From IMG/VR virus record IMGVR_UViG_3300029266_000861, positions 1 to 25,677 of that record: a DNA stretch of 25,677 nt; one strand, written 5' to 3'. The translations under genes and the position numbers were made by a program. This stretch comes from a virus. Below, in pieces: positions 9,001 to 14,958 of this stretch. The notes under the pieces were generated by a model. The model was not told the DNA's origin. It was given only the letters and a program-made list of their open reading frames with translations, and made no database searches. The number at the start of each line of letters is the position of its first letter. Position 1 is the first letter of the stretch.

Positions 9001-9182
9001 ATATTCTACGTTCATATGCACATGAATTGGTCCACCATCACCAAAATTTAAATAATACTTTAAACCATGGTCAAACTACTAATACCAAAAAAGATGATGC
9101 TTTAGATAGAATTGAACGTGAAGCTTATGAAAATGGTAATATATTATTTAGAAACTGGGAAGACTCAATTAAAAACCAATAA
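6012..9182 (+). CDS. 1056-aa multidomain protein: two nucleotidyltransferases, two zincins, Zn ribbon
   Basis: Domains in order: a CTS-like leader (MNDLVKALIEGIISED); a HIGH-type cytidylyl/NMN-adenylyltransferase-like domain (about 22-190) with GMFGGGFKPPTSGH and SGTKAR; a zincin metalloprotease-like domain with HELEH (417-421) and Glu452 (YEIPAF) as probable third zinc ligand; a zinc ribbon with Cys522, 525, 541, 544; a basic region (about 555-665) with GSGRRLYTDEDPKDT, a type I recall from marine phages; a Pol-beta-like nucleotidyltransferase with Gly730-Ser731, DVD (742-744) and a third acidic residue near Glu786; and a second zincin with HELVHHHQ (1004-1011) and Glu1037. L/I-x-E motifs near domain boundaries (316-318, 511-513, 551-553, 668-670, 931-933) could be prohead-protease sites. 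It overlaps both preceding kinase and ATGA style. Motifs are seen; packaging and processing are inference. Confidence 0.75.
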   Translation: MNDLVKALIEGIISEDESPKKKIIGMFGGGFKPPTSGHLEVVKRALQENPEMDALIILVGSGTRNSISQEESLAIWNIYKKSLPNKVRVMASPDNKPPIGAIYSYAKKNSDKEIYWFIGAREGNEGDFQDIASRTKSLRKGDYSNIKVKEIVTGGSVSGTKARQALLAKDKETFIQFLPNIPEIDEIWDMLTDVVKERISFTPDFISQNDVDFVDNMADRKLSPIDIDLSGNHFFDRLNDPRNYPDISVEELEDFFDKLSDEKEDFIEFLKKYKDVVVKDTETNINIPFMKQSNKAIAKTIMRKKNFMTSNKVLPLEEGRYDAEVTMISRMIINYFKETLGKKVSNRFEDAGVLGDDTYDLEVYLTPTDFDTLGPIPFIVNAAGDENGIAIQVNYNPESFPKAYNDLIPELKDAIRHELEHTAQFRFDKGVSPDGINQDDLSLFDYLTLNYEIPAFVQGLYKKAKTKKITFTAAVDEFLDERVEELMPEEAAKVKQIYIDYAKKNLPAAQLDEEITEDSIICDNCGWTWKIVDGGNDLYICHKCNHNNTPLNEDDPKKGTGKKPKGSGRRLYTDEDPKDTVGIKFSSRQDIVDTLGKTSFKNKSHARQSQVINLIHQRVRAAYGRSKKPEVKKRLKTALNYITKRKEASKAKTQRLKNQKKKTNEAIILEVVPKDILDSFDIQDTLVKDVWDGLNLKPEIKEKLLLIAQDFFNSLELPEGTVLKDIKLTGSLANFNWSKFSDVDLHLVIDFTQISDSEKFAKDYFDAKKNLWNNAHDINIFGYPVEVYVEDIDESHTASGLYSVLNDKWITIPQNDKIVIDKDDVKSKAEGYFSYIPQLEKMFKDKEYEQVVTTIDQIKEKIRNMRSSGLENGGLYSVENLAFKVLRRSNFVEELNTLKTNSYDAMMSLDENVAPNHNQKSAPYGSGYKPLKEDLTPQIISLTQYMASNGLNLKPYPKVKFIDNDGENASNLLGRTAYYDPNQQLVALYTMGRHPKDILRSYAHELVHHHQNLNNTLNHGQTTNTKKDDALDRIEREAYENGNILFRNWEDSIKNQ

Positions 9183-9184
9183 AA

Positions 9185-9337
9185 ATGAAAACTAAAGAAT
9201 TTATAGACGCAGTAAACGATGAATATGATATCGAAACATTAGAATTAATGCAAGGGTTAATTGATAAAAGATTAACTATGTTAAAAACTATGACTGATAT
9301 TGCTGTTAGAAAACAAATAAAAGGTTTTAGACGATGA
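9185..9337 (+). CDS. Small 50-aa protein, unknown
   Basis: ATG two nt after the preceding stop opens a 50-aa frame (MKTKEFIDAVNDEYDIETLE...KGFRR) whose TGA overlaps the next ATG by four bases (ATGA), exactly like neighbouring genes; this filling of the gap is the main support. The N-terminus MKTKEFIDAV resembles the CTS-like leaders nearby and T4's MKTYQEFIAEA. The second half is basic and probably helical. No known domain recognised. It could be a tiny internal head protein or a translational linker. Confidence 0.6.
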   Translation: MKTKEFIDAVNDEYDIETLELMQGLIDKRLTMLKTMTDIAVRKQIKGFRR

Positions 9338-9912
9338 ATAATGATAATGTTTTAAGAAAAGAATTCTCTAAAAAAGATGTAGAACGTGCTCGTAACCTTA
9401 TTACAGGAAATACTGACGCTCGTACTTCACAGGGAGTAGGTTATACTAAAAAATTTGAACACCATAAAGAAGGTGATATTTGGAATGAAGATGGGCGTAA
9501 ATGGACTATTAAAAATGGTATTAAACAAAATATCACTAAAATGGATAAATTTAAAAAAATGGGAAAAATCCCATTATTTTGTCCTGAGTGTAGTTCTCTT
9601 ATGAAAAAAGAATTAGATAAAAAAGTATTCCCAGCATATCAAAAATGCTTTGATTGTGTAGTGGATCATGAAGCCGAACTTAAAAAACAAGGTAAATACG
9701 AAAATTACATAACAGATTTAAGAAATAACCATATTCAAGGGGCTATGGATGGATATAAATCTTTTATGGGGGATAGAATGAAACAAACTAATGCTAATTT
9801 TGTGACTGAAGCAGGTGATGTTGAAAATTGGAAAGGAGGTGTAAGTGAAGAACAAATTCAACAAGAGCTACAGGAAGGAATTGAATTTTTAGAAGGATTA
9901 AAGATAAAATAA
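9334..9912 (+). CDS. Zinc-ribbon protein, conserved phage hypothetical
   Basis: A 192-aa protein with a four-cysteine zinc ribbon: CPEC at about residues 84-87 and CFDC at about 107-110. The N-terminal part has NLITGNTDARTSQGVGYTKK and a tryptophan-bearing GDIWNEDGRKWTIKNGIKQ segment; the C-terminal part is helical and charged. I recall this architecture among T4-like phages of marine bacteria, without a known function. Unlike its neighbours it lacks a clear CTS-like leader. It closes the transcription unit begun at 5221; the TATTTATA motif follows within 8 nt of its stop. A nucleic-acid or protein-binding role is likely for the ribbon. Confidence 0.6.
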   Translation: MNNDNVLRKEFSKKDVERARNLITGNTDARTSQGVGYTKKFEHHKEGDIWNEDGRKWTIKNGIKQNITKMDKFKKMGKIPLFCPECSSLMKKELDKKVFPAYQKCFDCVVDHEAELKKQGKYENYITDLRNNHIQGAMDGYKSFMGDRMKQTNANFVTEAGDVENWKGGVSEEQIQQELQEGIEFLEGLKIK

Positions 9913-9919
9913 ATTTATA

Positions 9920-9927
9920 TATTTATA
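9920..9927 (+). promoter_or_regulatory. TATTTATA motif, putative late promoter
   Basis: TATTTATA ends 6 nt before the ATG at 9934. The extended form TATATTTATAG also resembles a Bacteroidota -7 box (TAnnTTTG) with one mismatch. A start site at the usual distance would give a leader of only a few nucleotides. It heads the run of small overlapping genes ending at 14944. Confidence 0.5.
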
Positions 9928-9933
9928 GACATC

Positions 9934-10287
9934 ATGGTACTACTTAAAGAATTAATAAATCAAGCTTTATCTAAAACATTACGTAAAGAAGGAACTTGTG
10001 GATATAGTGAAGATATGAAAGGAAATAAACTTAAAACCCCAGGAGGACTTAAAGAAACTATTGAATTTGTAGCTGAAAACTACTCGGGTTTGACCCAAGA
10101 AGAAATAGTACAAGAAGTTTTAGAAATAAAAAAACTTGGTGAAATTTTAACTGAGGAATTATGTGCTAAAGGTAAGGCATACCGAAAAAGACGTATGGCG
10201 GCTGGAGAAAAATCCTCAGCTTACTTATCAGGTAGAGCAGTTAAAGTGTGTAAGGGTCAAATGAGTGGTAAAAAGAAAAAAAAGTAA
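9934..10287 (+). CDS. CTS-like leader + small Cys/basic C-terminal domain
   Basis: A 117-aa protein. Residues 1-20 (MVLLKELINQALSKTLRKEG) form an amphipathic leader like those of adjacent genes. The C-terminal block (LCAKGKAYRKRRMAAGEKSS, then AYLSGRAVKVCKGQM) has two Cys and many Arg/Lys and ends in poly-Lys; I recall a similar block in phage proteins of unknown function. Strong basic charge fits a DNA-associated internal head protein. It ends with TAATG overlap into the next gene. Function not known. Confidence 0.55.
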   Translation: MVLLKELINQALSKTLRKEGTCGYSEDMKGNKLKTPGGLKETIEFVAENYSGLTQEEIVQEVLEIKKLGEILTEELCAKGKAYRKRRMAAGEKSSAYLSGRAVKVCKGQMSGKKKKK

Positions 10288-10565
10288 TGACCCAAACCCG
10301 CTTACATGAAGTTATTCAAGAGTCATTACGTGACTGGTTCAAAAAAGAGAACTGGGTACGAATTAATACTCAAGGTAACATTGCGGGGGAATGTGGTACT
10401 ATGAAAAAAGGTAAGGCAACAACAAGATGTTTACCTAAAAAAAAAGCACAATCTTTAACTAAGGCAGAAAGAAAAGCGACGGTAGCAAAAAAAGTTAGAG
10501 GTAGTAAAAAAGGTAAACAATTTGTTAAAAATACTAAAAAGGCAACTTATAAAAAGAAAAAATAA
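10287..10565 (+). CDS. DUF5872-like basic protein with CTS-like leader
   Basis: A 92-aa, very basic protein. After a leader (MTQTRLHEVIQESLRDWFKK) comes a pattern WVRINTQGNIAGECGT, then TTRCLPKKKAQSLTKAERKA, characteristic (from memory) of the DUF5872 family found in bacteria, phages and giant viruses. Two Cys (GECGT and TRCLP) are conserved in that family. The C-terminus is Lys-rich. Function of the family is unknown; the charge suggests nucleic-acid contact. Joined to both neighbours by TAATG overlaps, implying coordinated expression with the other leader-bearing proteins. Confidence 0.65.
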   Translation: MTQTRLHEVIQESLRDWFKKENWVRINTQGNIAGECGTMKKGKATTRCLPKKKAQSLTKAERKATVAKKVRGSKKGKQFVKNTKKATYKKKK

Positions 10566-10608
10566 TGAAAAAGTCTGAATTCAAAGAATATCTTAAGAAT
10601 GAAGTCCT
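10565..10608 (+). repeat. Leader-coding repeat, copy 1
   Basis: Matches 10817-10860 at 39 of 44 bases by hand count. All but one of the codon differences are synonymous (Val to Ile is the exception), so the peptide is under constraint. Confidence 0.8.
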
Positions 10609-11131
10609 AAAAATGACTGAAGCGTCTGATGAGGATATATCTAAGCAACAAGAACTTAATAAAGAGCTTGAAAAAACTAAACAACTTACAGGTGATATGA
10701 TGGAAGGTGAAGGCTCTACATTAACTTTTAGTAAGGAAGAAATGGCTAAACTACATAATGATGGTAAGTTAGAAAAAGATGGCCATACTATGCTATATAA
10801 AATGAAAGAAGGTAAAATGAAAAAATCTGAATTTAAAGAATATCTTAAAAATGAAATTCTTGCTGAAATGAATGAGCAAGAAGAAGACGATATTGAAGTA
10901 GAGGATTTTGAAGGTGGAGAAGAAATGGAAGCTGCTATAGAGGAACCTCAACAAGATAAAGCTCTTGAATTAGATGATATAGGAGACACTTTAATCCAAT
11001 TAGCTAGAAGAGCTAAAGACGCAGATGAAAGAGATTTAGCTACTCAAATACTTAACTCTGCTAAATTTGCTAAAAAGACCGAATTTAAAAAAGTAGAAAA
11101 AGACGCTGGTATAGGCGACGGAGAAGTATAA
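10565..11131 (+). CDS. Prohead core-like protein with duplicated CTS-like leader
   Basis: A 188-aa acidic protein. The first 20 residues (MKKSEFKEYLKNEVLKMTEA) recur at residues 85-103 (MKKSEFKEYLKNEILAEMNE). The first copy is followed by a small module (TLTFSKEEMAKLHNDGKLEK); the second by an acidic stretch and a helical C-terminus (IGDTLIQLARRAKDADERD). It looks like two leader-bearing genes fused by loss of a stop, or a gene that acquired a second leader; the internal ATG at 10817 might also start a second product. Acidic, Glu-rich composition resembles T4 prohead core proteins. No enzyme motif. Confidence 0.6.
   Translation: MKKSEFKEYLKNEVLKMTEASDEDISKQQELNKELEKTKQLTGDMMEGEGSTLTFSKEEMAKLHNDGKLEKDGHTMLYKMKEGKMKKSEFKEYLKNEILAEMNEQEEDDIEVEDFEGGEEMEAAIEEPQQDKALELDDIGDTLIQLARRAKDADERDLATQILNSAKFAKKTEFKKVEKDAGIGDGEV
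10817..10860 (+). repeat. Leader-coding repeat, copy 2, in frame inside the gene
   Basis: Second copy of the leader at 10565-10608. It begins with an in-frame ATG at 10817 and is followed by I-L-A-E, fitting the L-x-E pattern expected for a prohead-protease site. Confidence 0.8.
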
Positions 11132-12216
11132 TGGCTAAAAAAAAGACCAAATTAGATAAGATGTCTAAAAAAGAAAAGACATCATTGGCATATGCTTTAG
11201 CTACTAATTTGGCTAAATATGGTAAACCTCAATCTCCTAAAAATGAGCGTAAGCTTACTAAAGGTGAGATTAATAATAAAGAAAAACATATGGGTGATTT
11301 TAAAAAAGCATTTGATTTAGAGGAAATTCAAGAAATTGTAAAAACAATGCAGGAGAAAAAACTTGAAAACCCTAAAAAAGCAGACTTAAATAAAGATGGT
11401 AAACTTTCTTCTTATGAAAAAACAAGAGGTGCTGCTATTGAAAAAAATATGCAGAGTGAAGACTTAGACTTGGGCCACCAGGATAATGAACCTCATATGC
11501 TTAAAAAAGATCTCTACAGGATTGCTAAGTATGCCTCTGAATTATATATGATGGTAAATAATTTTGATAATAAAGGAATGGAAGTTGATTTTCCTCATTG
11601 GTGGCAATCAAAAATTATCAAAGCAAAAAGTATGTTAGTTTCAGCTAAACATTACTTAGATGGAGAATTAACAATTCCTCAAATAGATGCTATGTTAGAA
11701 GAAGATATGGACCTTAACGACCCTGCATTAGTAGCTTTCCGTGCTGCTAGAGATAGAACCAATAAAATATTATCCCAACCAAAAGCAGATTTTGGTAAAG
11801 AGTATGGAGATGCTGTTGTAAAAGCTCGTAGTGGTAATAATAATGATACTAAACTTAGATTTCTTAATAAAGAAAGAGATCAATTAATGCGTGATATGGA
11901 GCAAGAGGCAGAGCCAGAAGGAGGACCAATTGCAGATAGATATGGTGCTGAACTTAATCGTATTGATAAAGCAATAGCTAAATTATCAGGTAGACAAGAA
12001 ATGACTTACGATCAAGCAATAGCTGAAGCTAAAGTTGATTATGATTTTTCTGAAAGAGAATTAATAAAAGTTCTTAGACACCTCCACCAGAATGCGAGTG
12101 GTGAAATCAATATGATAGATGCCTTTGCAAAAGCATTAGGTAGAGATATTACTGATGATGAACTAAATAAAAATCGTCCCTACAACACTACCATATTTGC
12201 TAAAGGAACTAAATAA
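11131..12216 (+). CDS. 361-aa prohead/core-like protein with EF-hand loop
   Basis: A Lys-rich N-terminus (residues 1-60, MAKKKTKLDKMSKKEKTSLA) is followed by a canonical 12-residue calcium-binding loop at 85-96 (DLNKDGKLSSYE: acidic or Asn at positions 1, 3, 5, Gly at 6, Glu at 12). A conserved helical block comes next (about 120-180: LYRIAKYASELYMMVNN, PHWWQSKIIKAKSML) that I recall from other marine phage proteins. The C-terminal half is helical and charged. Only one EF-hand-like loop is visible, closer to dockerin or excalibur-type single loops than to calmodulin pairs. Probably a structural internal protein; calcium binding is plausible but unproved. TAATG overlaps on both sides. Confidence 0.55.
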   Translation: MAKKKTKLDKMSKKEKTSLAYALATNLAKYGKPQSPKNERKLTKGEINNKEKHMGDFKKAFDLEEIQEIVKTMQEKKLENPKKADLNKDGKLSSYEKTRGAAIEKNMQSEDLDLGHQDNEPHMLKKDLYRIAKYASELYMMVNNFDNKGMEVDFPHWWQSKIIKAKSMLVSAKHYLDGELTIPQIDAMLEEDMDLNDPALVAFRAARDRTNKILSQPKADFGKEYGDAVVKARSGNNNDTKLRFLNKERDQLMRDMEQEAEPEGGPIADRYGAELNRIDKAIAKLSGRQEMTYDQAIAEAKVDYDFSERELIKVLRHLHQNASGEINMIDAFAKALGRDITDDELNKNRPYNTTIFAKGTK

Positions 12217-12752
12217 TGCAAAAATCAGAATTCATAGCAAAAATTAAAAACTTAGCAAAAACTGTATATGCTGAGAAATCTAATCCATTAGCAGATGCTG
12301 ATGAGATTAAGGATCAAGTAACTAAGTTTCCTGTAGTAGATAAATTCCCTCCATTAAAAAAAGTAATGGAAGATTTATTTGACTTCCAGTATGAACCTTT
12401 TGTTAAAGATGTAGAGTGGGTAGCCCCTCGTCCTACAACTTTTCGTGTTAAACTTGTAAATGGAGCTGATTTTTTTCTTATATATGAAGGTGAAGATGGA
12501 GGTAAAGGATTATTTATAGCTCAAGTAGCAGGTAAAAAATACTTTTTAGAATCACTTCCTGAAGAACAACAGGCATCTGAAGCAATTGCTAGATTATTAA
12601 GATATCAATTTGCAGACACTGGTAAAACAGATGAGGAAGACGTTGATGCCGGATTAGATGCCGAATTAGGAGACGATTTATCATCAGAAGAACCAACAAC
12701 TGAACCATCAGGGGATGATACAGGATTACCTGCTTCTATAGACGACTTATAA
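12216..12752 (+). CDS. CTS-leader protein with acidic tail, core-like
   Basis: A 178-aa protein. The leader (MQKSEFIAKIKNLAKTVYAE) belongs to the same K-S-E-F type as the gene at 10565. A middle domain (about 40-135) looks beta-rich (FRVKLVNGADFFLIYEGEDG, then KGLFIAQVAGKKYFLESL), followed by a helix. The last 40 residues are almost all Asp/Glu/Ser/Thr/Pro, a disordered acidic tail as in scaffolding or DNA-mimic proteins. I recall homologues in T4-like marine phages near core genes. Function unknown. Confidence 0.55.
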   Translation: MQKSEFIAKIKNLAKTVYAEKSNPLADADEIKDQVTKFPVVDKFPPLKKVMEDLFDFQYEPFVKDVEWVAPRPTTFRVKLVNGADFFLIYEGEDGGKGLFIAQVAGKKYFLESLPEEQQASEAIARLLRYQFADTGKTDEEDVDAGLDAELGDDLSSEEPTTEPSGDDTGLPASIDDL

Positions 12753-12764
12753 AATAAAATAAAC

Positions 12765-12815
12765 TAAAATGGACAATTTCGATTTAAAAAAATATTTAAC
12801 TGAAGGTAGGCTATT
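12765..12815 (+). repeat. 51-nt perfect direct repeat, copy 1 (leader of next gene)
   Basis: Identical to 13322-13372. It covers the bases just before the ATG at 12769 and the first 15 codons (MDNFDLKKYLTEGRL). Perfect identity, including third codon positions, indicates recent duplication or recombination. Confidence 0.95.
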
Positions 12816-13314
12816 TGAAGAAGCAAACCCTATATGGGTAATTGATGCATTTGAAGATAGTGCCGATATAGAACAAGCAGGTCCTGCATATAAAGAAGCA
12901 GTAATAAACATTATAAAATCTAAACACTCTAATATTTCAGATAAAGACCTAGAAGCATCTATAGAAGTAATGAACGTTACATGGTATAATGAAGCAAGGA
13001 GTAATGCTAAAGGATCCGAACCAGAAAAAATGAAAGTTTCTGCTGAAGATTTTGCTGATGGAGCAATAGAACATTACGAGGATGCTTTAATGGGTAATGA
13101 GGACAGAATGGATGATTTTGATGAAAGATTAAACGCTTTGATTAAAGATAGTAAACACCCCACACTAAATCTAAAATATTTTTCAGACAGACACGAGAAA
13201 GAATTTAGAAATTATGCTGAAAAATACTTAAAACCTACCAATGCATCGTATGCGGAAATAAGATCAGCTTTATTTGATTATACCACCAAACACTATGATA
13301 CTAAAGATATTTAA
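12769..13314 (+). CDS. CTS-leader cargo protein A, unknown domain
   Basis: A 181-aa acidic protein. Residues 1-18 (MDNFDLKKYLTEGRLFEE) are the shared leader, with L-T-E at 10-12 and L-F-E at 15-17 as candidate prohead-protease sites. The remaining 160 residues are helical and show no relation to the following gene, despite the same leader. Segments include VIDAFEDSADIEQAGPAYKE and SAEDFADGAIEHYEDALMG. No family recognised. The gap before the ATG is A/T-rich (ATAAAATAAA type) with no TATTTAT motif, so it is probably read through from 9934. Confidence 0.6.
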   Translation: MDNFDLKKYLTEGRLFEEANPIWVIDAFEDSADIEQAGPAYKEAVINIIKSKHSNISDKDLEASIEVMNVTWYNEARSNAKGSEPEKMKVSAEDFADGAIEHYEDALMGNEDRMDDFDERLNALIKDSKHPTLNLKYFSDRHEKEFRNYAEKYLKPTNASYAEIRSALFDYTTKHYDTKDI

Positions 13315-13321
13315 AATAAAA

Positions 13322-13372
13322 TAAAATGGACAATTTCGATTTAAAAAAATATTTAACTGAAGGTAGGCTATT
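13322..13372 (+). repeat. 51-nt perfect direct repeat, copy 2
   Basis: Identical to 12765-12815. It supplies the start and leader of the gene at 13326; sequence similarity fades soon after it, leaving a different cargo. Confidence 0.95.
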
Positions 13373-13709
13373 AAAAGAAGCATTTTACCCTGAATTTGAA
13401 GGGGAAACAAATGACAAAATTAATGATATTGCCATTGCTGTAGTTGACGAATTAGAATCTAAACTTGATAACGAATCATCAGGTATCCTAAAAGGAATGG
13501 ATTACTACGTTGGAAGTGATGGAATGGATAACGAAGAAGTTGAACAAGGATTTACAAAATGGTTTATTGATCTTGTTAAGTATTTAGGTAAAAATAATAA
13601 TGAAGTTACTATTTCATCTATCGAACAAGATGGTAAAGTATTCACCCCATCAATTACACTTAAATATTTAGATAATGGTAAAGAAGATATTTCTTGGGAA
13701 ATAAAATAA
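13326..13709 (+). CDS. CTS-leader cargo protein B, unknown domain
   Basis: A 127-aa protein. It has the same leader as the preceding gene (MDNFDLKKYLTEGRLLKEA), with L-K-E at 16-18 as a possible cleavage point. The cargo (about 100 aa) looks alpha/beta: IAIAVVDELESKL helix, then EVTISSIEQDGKVF and SITLKYLDNGKEDISWEIK strands. The fold is not recognised; it is small enough for a single domain, for example an inhibitor or DNA-binding module. It ends by TAATG overlap with the next gene. Confidence 0.6.
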   Translation: MDNFDLKKYLTEGRLLKEAFYPEFEGETNDKINDIAIAVVDELESKLDNESSGILKGMDYYVGSDGMDNEEVEQGFTKWFIDLVKYLGKNNNEVTISSIEQDGKVFTPSITLKYLDNGKEDISWEIK

Positions 13710-14944
13710 TGAGTATATTCGATAAATTTTTTACTAAGTTTTCCTATAAATTTCCTAAAGGATATCCTGATCCTAATGACATTCAAGATATGATTATGTT
13801 AGAAGGGATGTTAAAGGAGATGGGGATTGATTTAAATGAAGCTAGTTTAAGTGGAACAGCAACAGGGTATCCTCAAACTTATGGAGCATTTATAAAATAT
13901 GTTCAAGACAACGATAAACATATTGTAGGGAGTACTGATGATATGGAGTATAAAGCAAATAAAAATACTACATTATTTGATGCCGATTTTAATTCTGCTG
14001 AAGAAATTAAAAAAGGAGAAGAATTTAATATTTTAATTAAAAATGCTGACGACCTAGTAAAAAAAGGGGTTAGCACTTATGCTTTAGTATCTTTTAATAA
14101 TAAAAAACTTTACATAAAAATTAGCGACATCCTTAAACCTTCAGGAAAAGAAGTAGCAAAATATGAACCTAAGGTAGCCAAATCAGACCCCTCAATATAC
14201 CACCCTTTTACCCCAGGACACCCCCAAGAAAAACAAGTAGTAGAATTACTTATCAATAAATCTGATAAAAATTGGGGATTTAAATATGATGATACTTCCT
14301 ATAATATAACTTATTTAGGAGATCCTGAATGGAAAGGAAAAGGAAATCCTAAATCAGATGTTCAAGTGTCTCTTAATGGCAATCCCAGACCAGATATAGG
14401 TTCAGATTTTCAAATTAGTTTAAAAGCAGGAAACGCTGTATTTGTAGAAAATTGGGTTATTCCTTCAAGAGCACTCCAACTTTTTGATACTGACATTTTA
14501 AAAAAAGAATTATTAGATATCCAAACTACTGCTAATAGGGGTAAATTATTTAAAAGACAATCTACAGCTAAAAATTTAGCATTCTTTATTTCTACTAGAC
14601 CAAATGTTTACACTATAGACACAGGTACTGAAACTAGAGGATCATATAAACTTTCAGATGAATCTAAGTATGAAGCTTATTCTGGAGATAAAAAGTTTGG
14701 AGCAGAATCTAAAGGACAAGCTAATTGCTTTTTTAAAGGTGAGGTTCCTGAAACTATTGAAAAATTTATTAAACAAGTTAAACCTATCAAAGGTAATCTA
14801 GACCAATTTGAAGACTTATATATCCACTTTAGAGGAACTAACGAATCCAGAGGTGGTTCTTTAGTATTTCAAAGAATAGAACAAGAAGATGGATCAATTA
14901 AATATGAAATAACAGATCGCTGGAAATCAGCTTTAGGAATTTAA
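13709..14944 (+). CDS. 411-aa protein with PD-(D/E)XK nuclease-like core
   Basis: ATG at 13709 (MSIFDKFFTKF) is preferred because it overlaps the upstream stop as TAATG; an in-frame ATG 15 nt upstream is inside that gene. After a helical N-terminus (with MLEGMLKEMGIDLNEA near 35-50) and a beta-rich domain of about 60-150, residues about 220-250 show GNPKSDVQV, then DFQISLKAGNAVF. This resembles the D...(E/Q)xK core of restriction-type nucleases (Asp in SDVQV, then Q-I-S-L-K). Later EAYSGDKKFGAES fits a region I associate with such nucleases in phages. The call is tentative: Gln in place of the second acidic residue weakens it. If packaged with its neighbours it could attack host or competitor DNA. 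Confidence 0.5.
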   Translation: MSIFDKFFTKFSYKFPKGYPDPNDIQDMIMLEGMLKEMGIDLNEASLSGTATGYPQTYGAFIKYVQDNDKHIVGSTDDMEYKANKNTTLFDADFNSAEEIKKGEEFNILIKNADDLVKKGVSTYALVSFNNKKLYIKISDILKPSGKEVAKYEPKVAKSDPSIYHPFTPGHPQEKQVVELLINKSDKNWGFKYDDTSYNITYLGDPEWKGKGNPKSDVQVSLNGNPRPDIGSDFQISLKAGNAVFVENWVIPSRALQLFDTDILKKELLDIQTTANRGKLFKRQSTAKNLAFFISTRPNVYTIDTGTETRGSYKLSDESKYEAYSGDKKFGAESKGQANCFFKGEVPETIEKFIKQVKPIKGNLDQFEDLYIHFRGTNESRGGSLVFQRIEQEDGSIKYEITDRWKSALGI

Positions 14945-14947
14945 TAA

Positions 14948-14955
14948 TATTTATA
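14948..14955 (+). promoter_or_regulatory. TATTTATA motif, 3 nt before start codon
   Basis: TATTTATAACC directly abuts the ATG at 14959. With TATTTA as the -10 element (-11 to -6 relative to the A of ATG), transcription would start at the start codon, giving a leaderless mRNA. The same spacing is seen at 19740 and 25380. Confidence 0.5.
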
Positions 14956-14958
14956 ACC

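Noticed and set aside
13694-13708. In-frame ATG upstream of the nuclease-like gene
   Set aside because: It is within the previous gene; the ATG at 13709 forms the TAATG overlap typical of this block.
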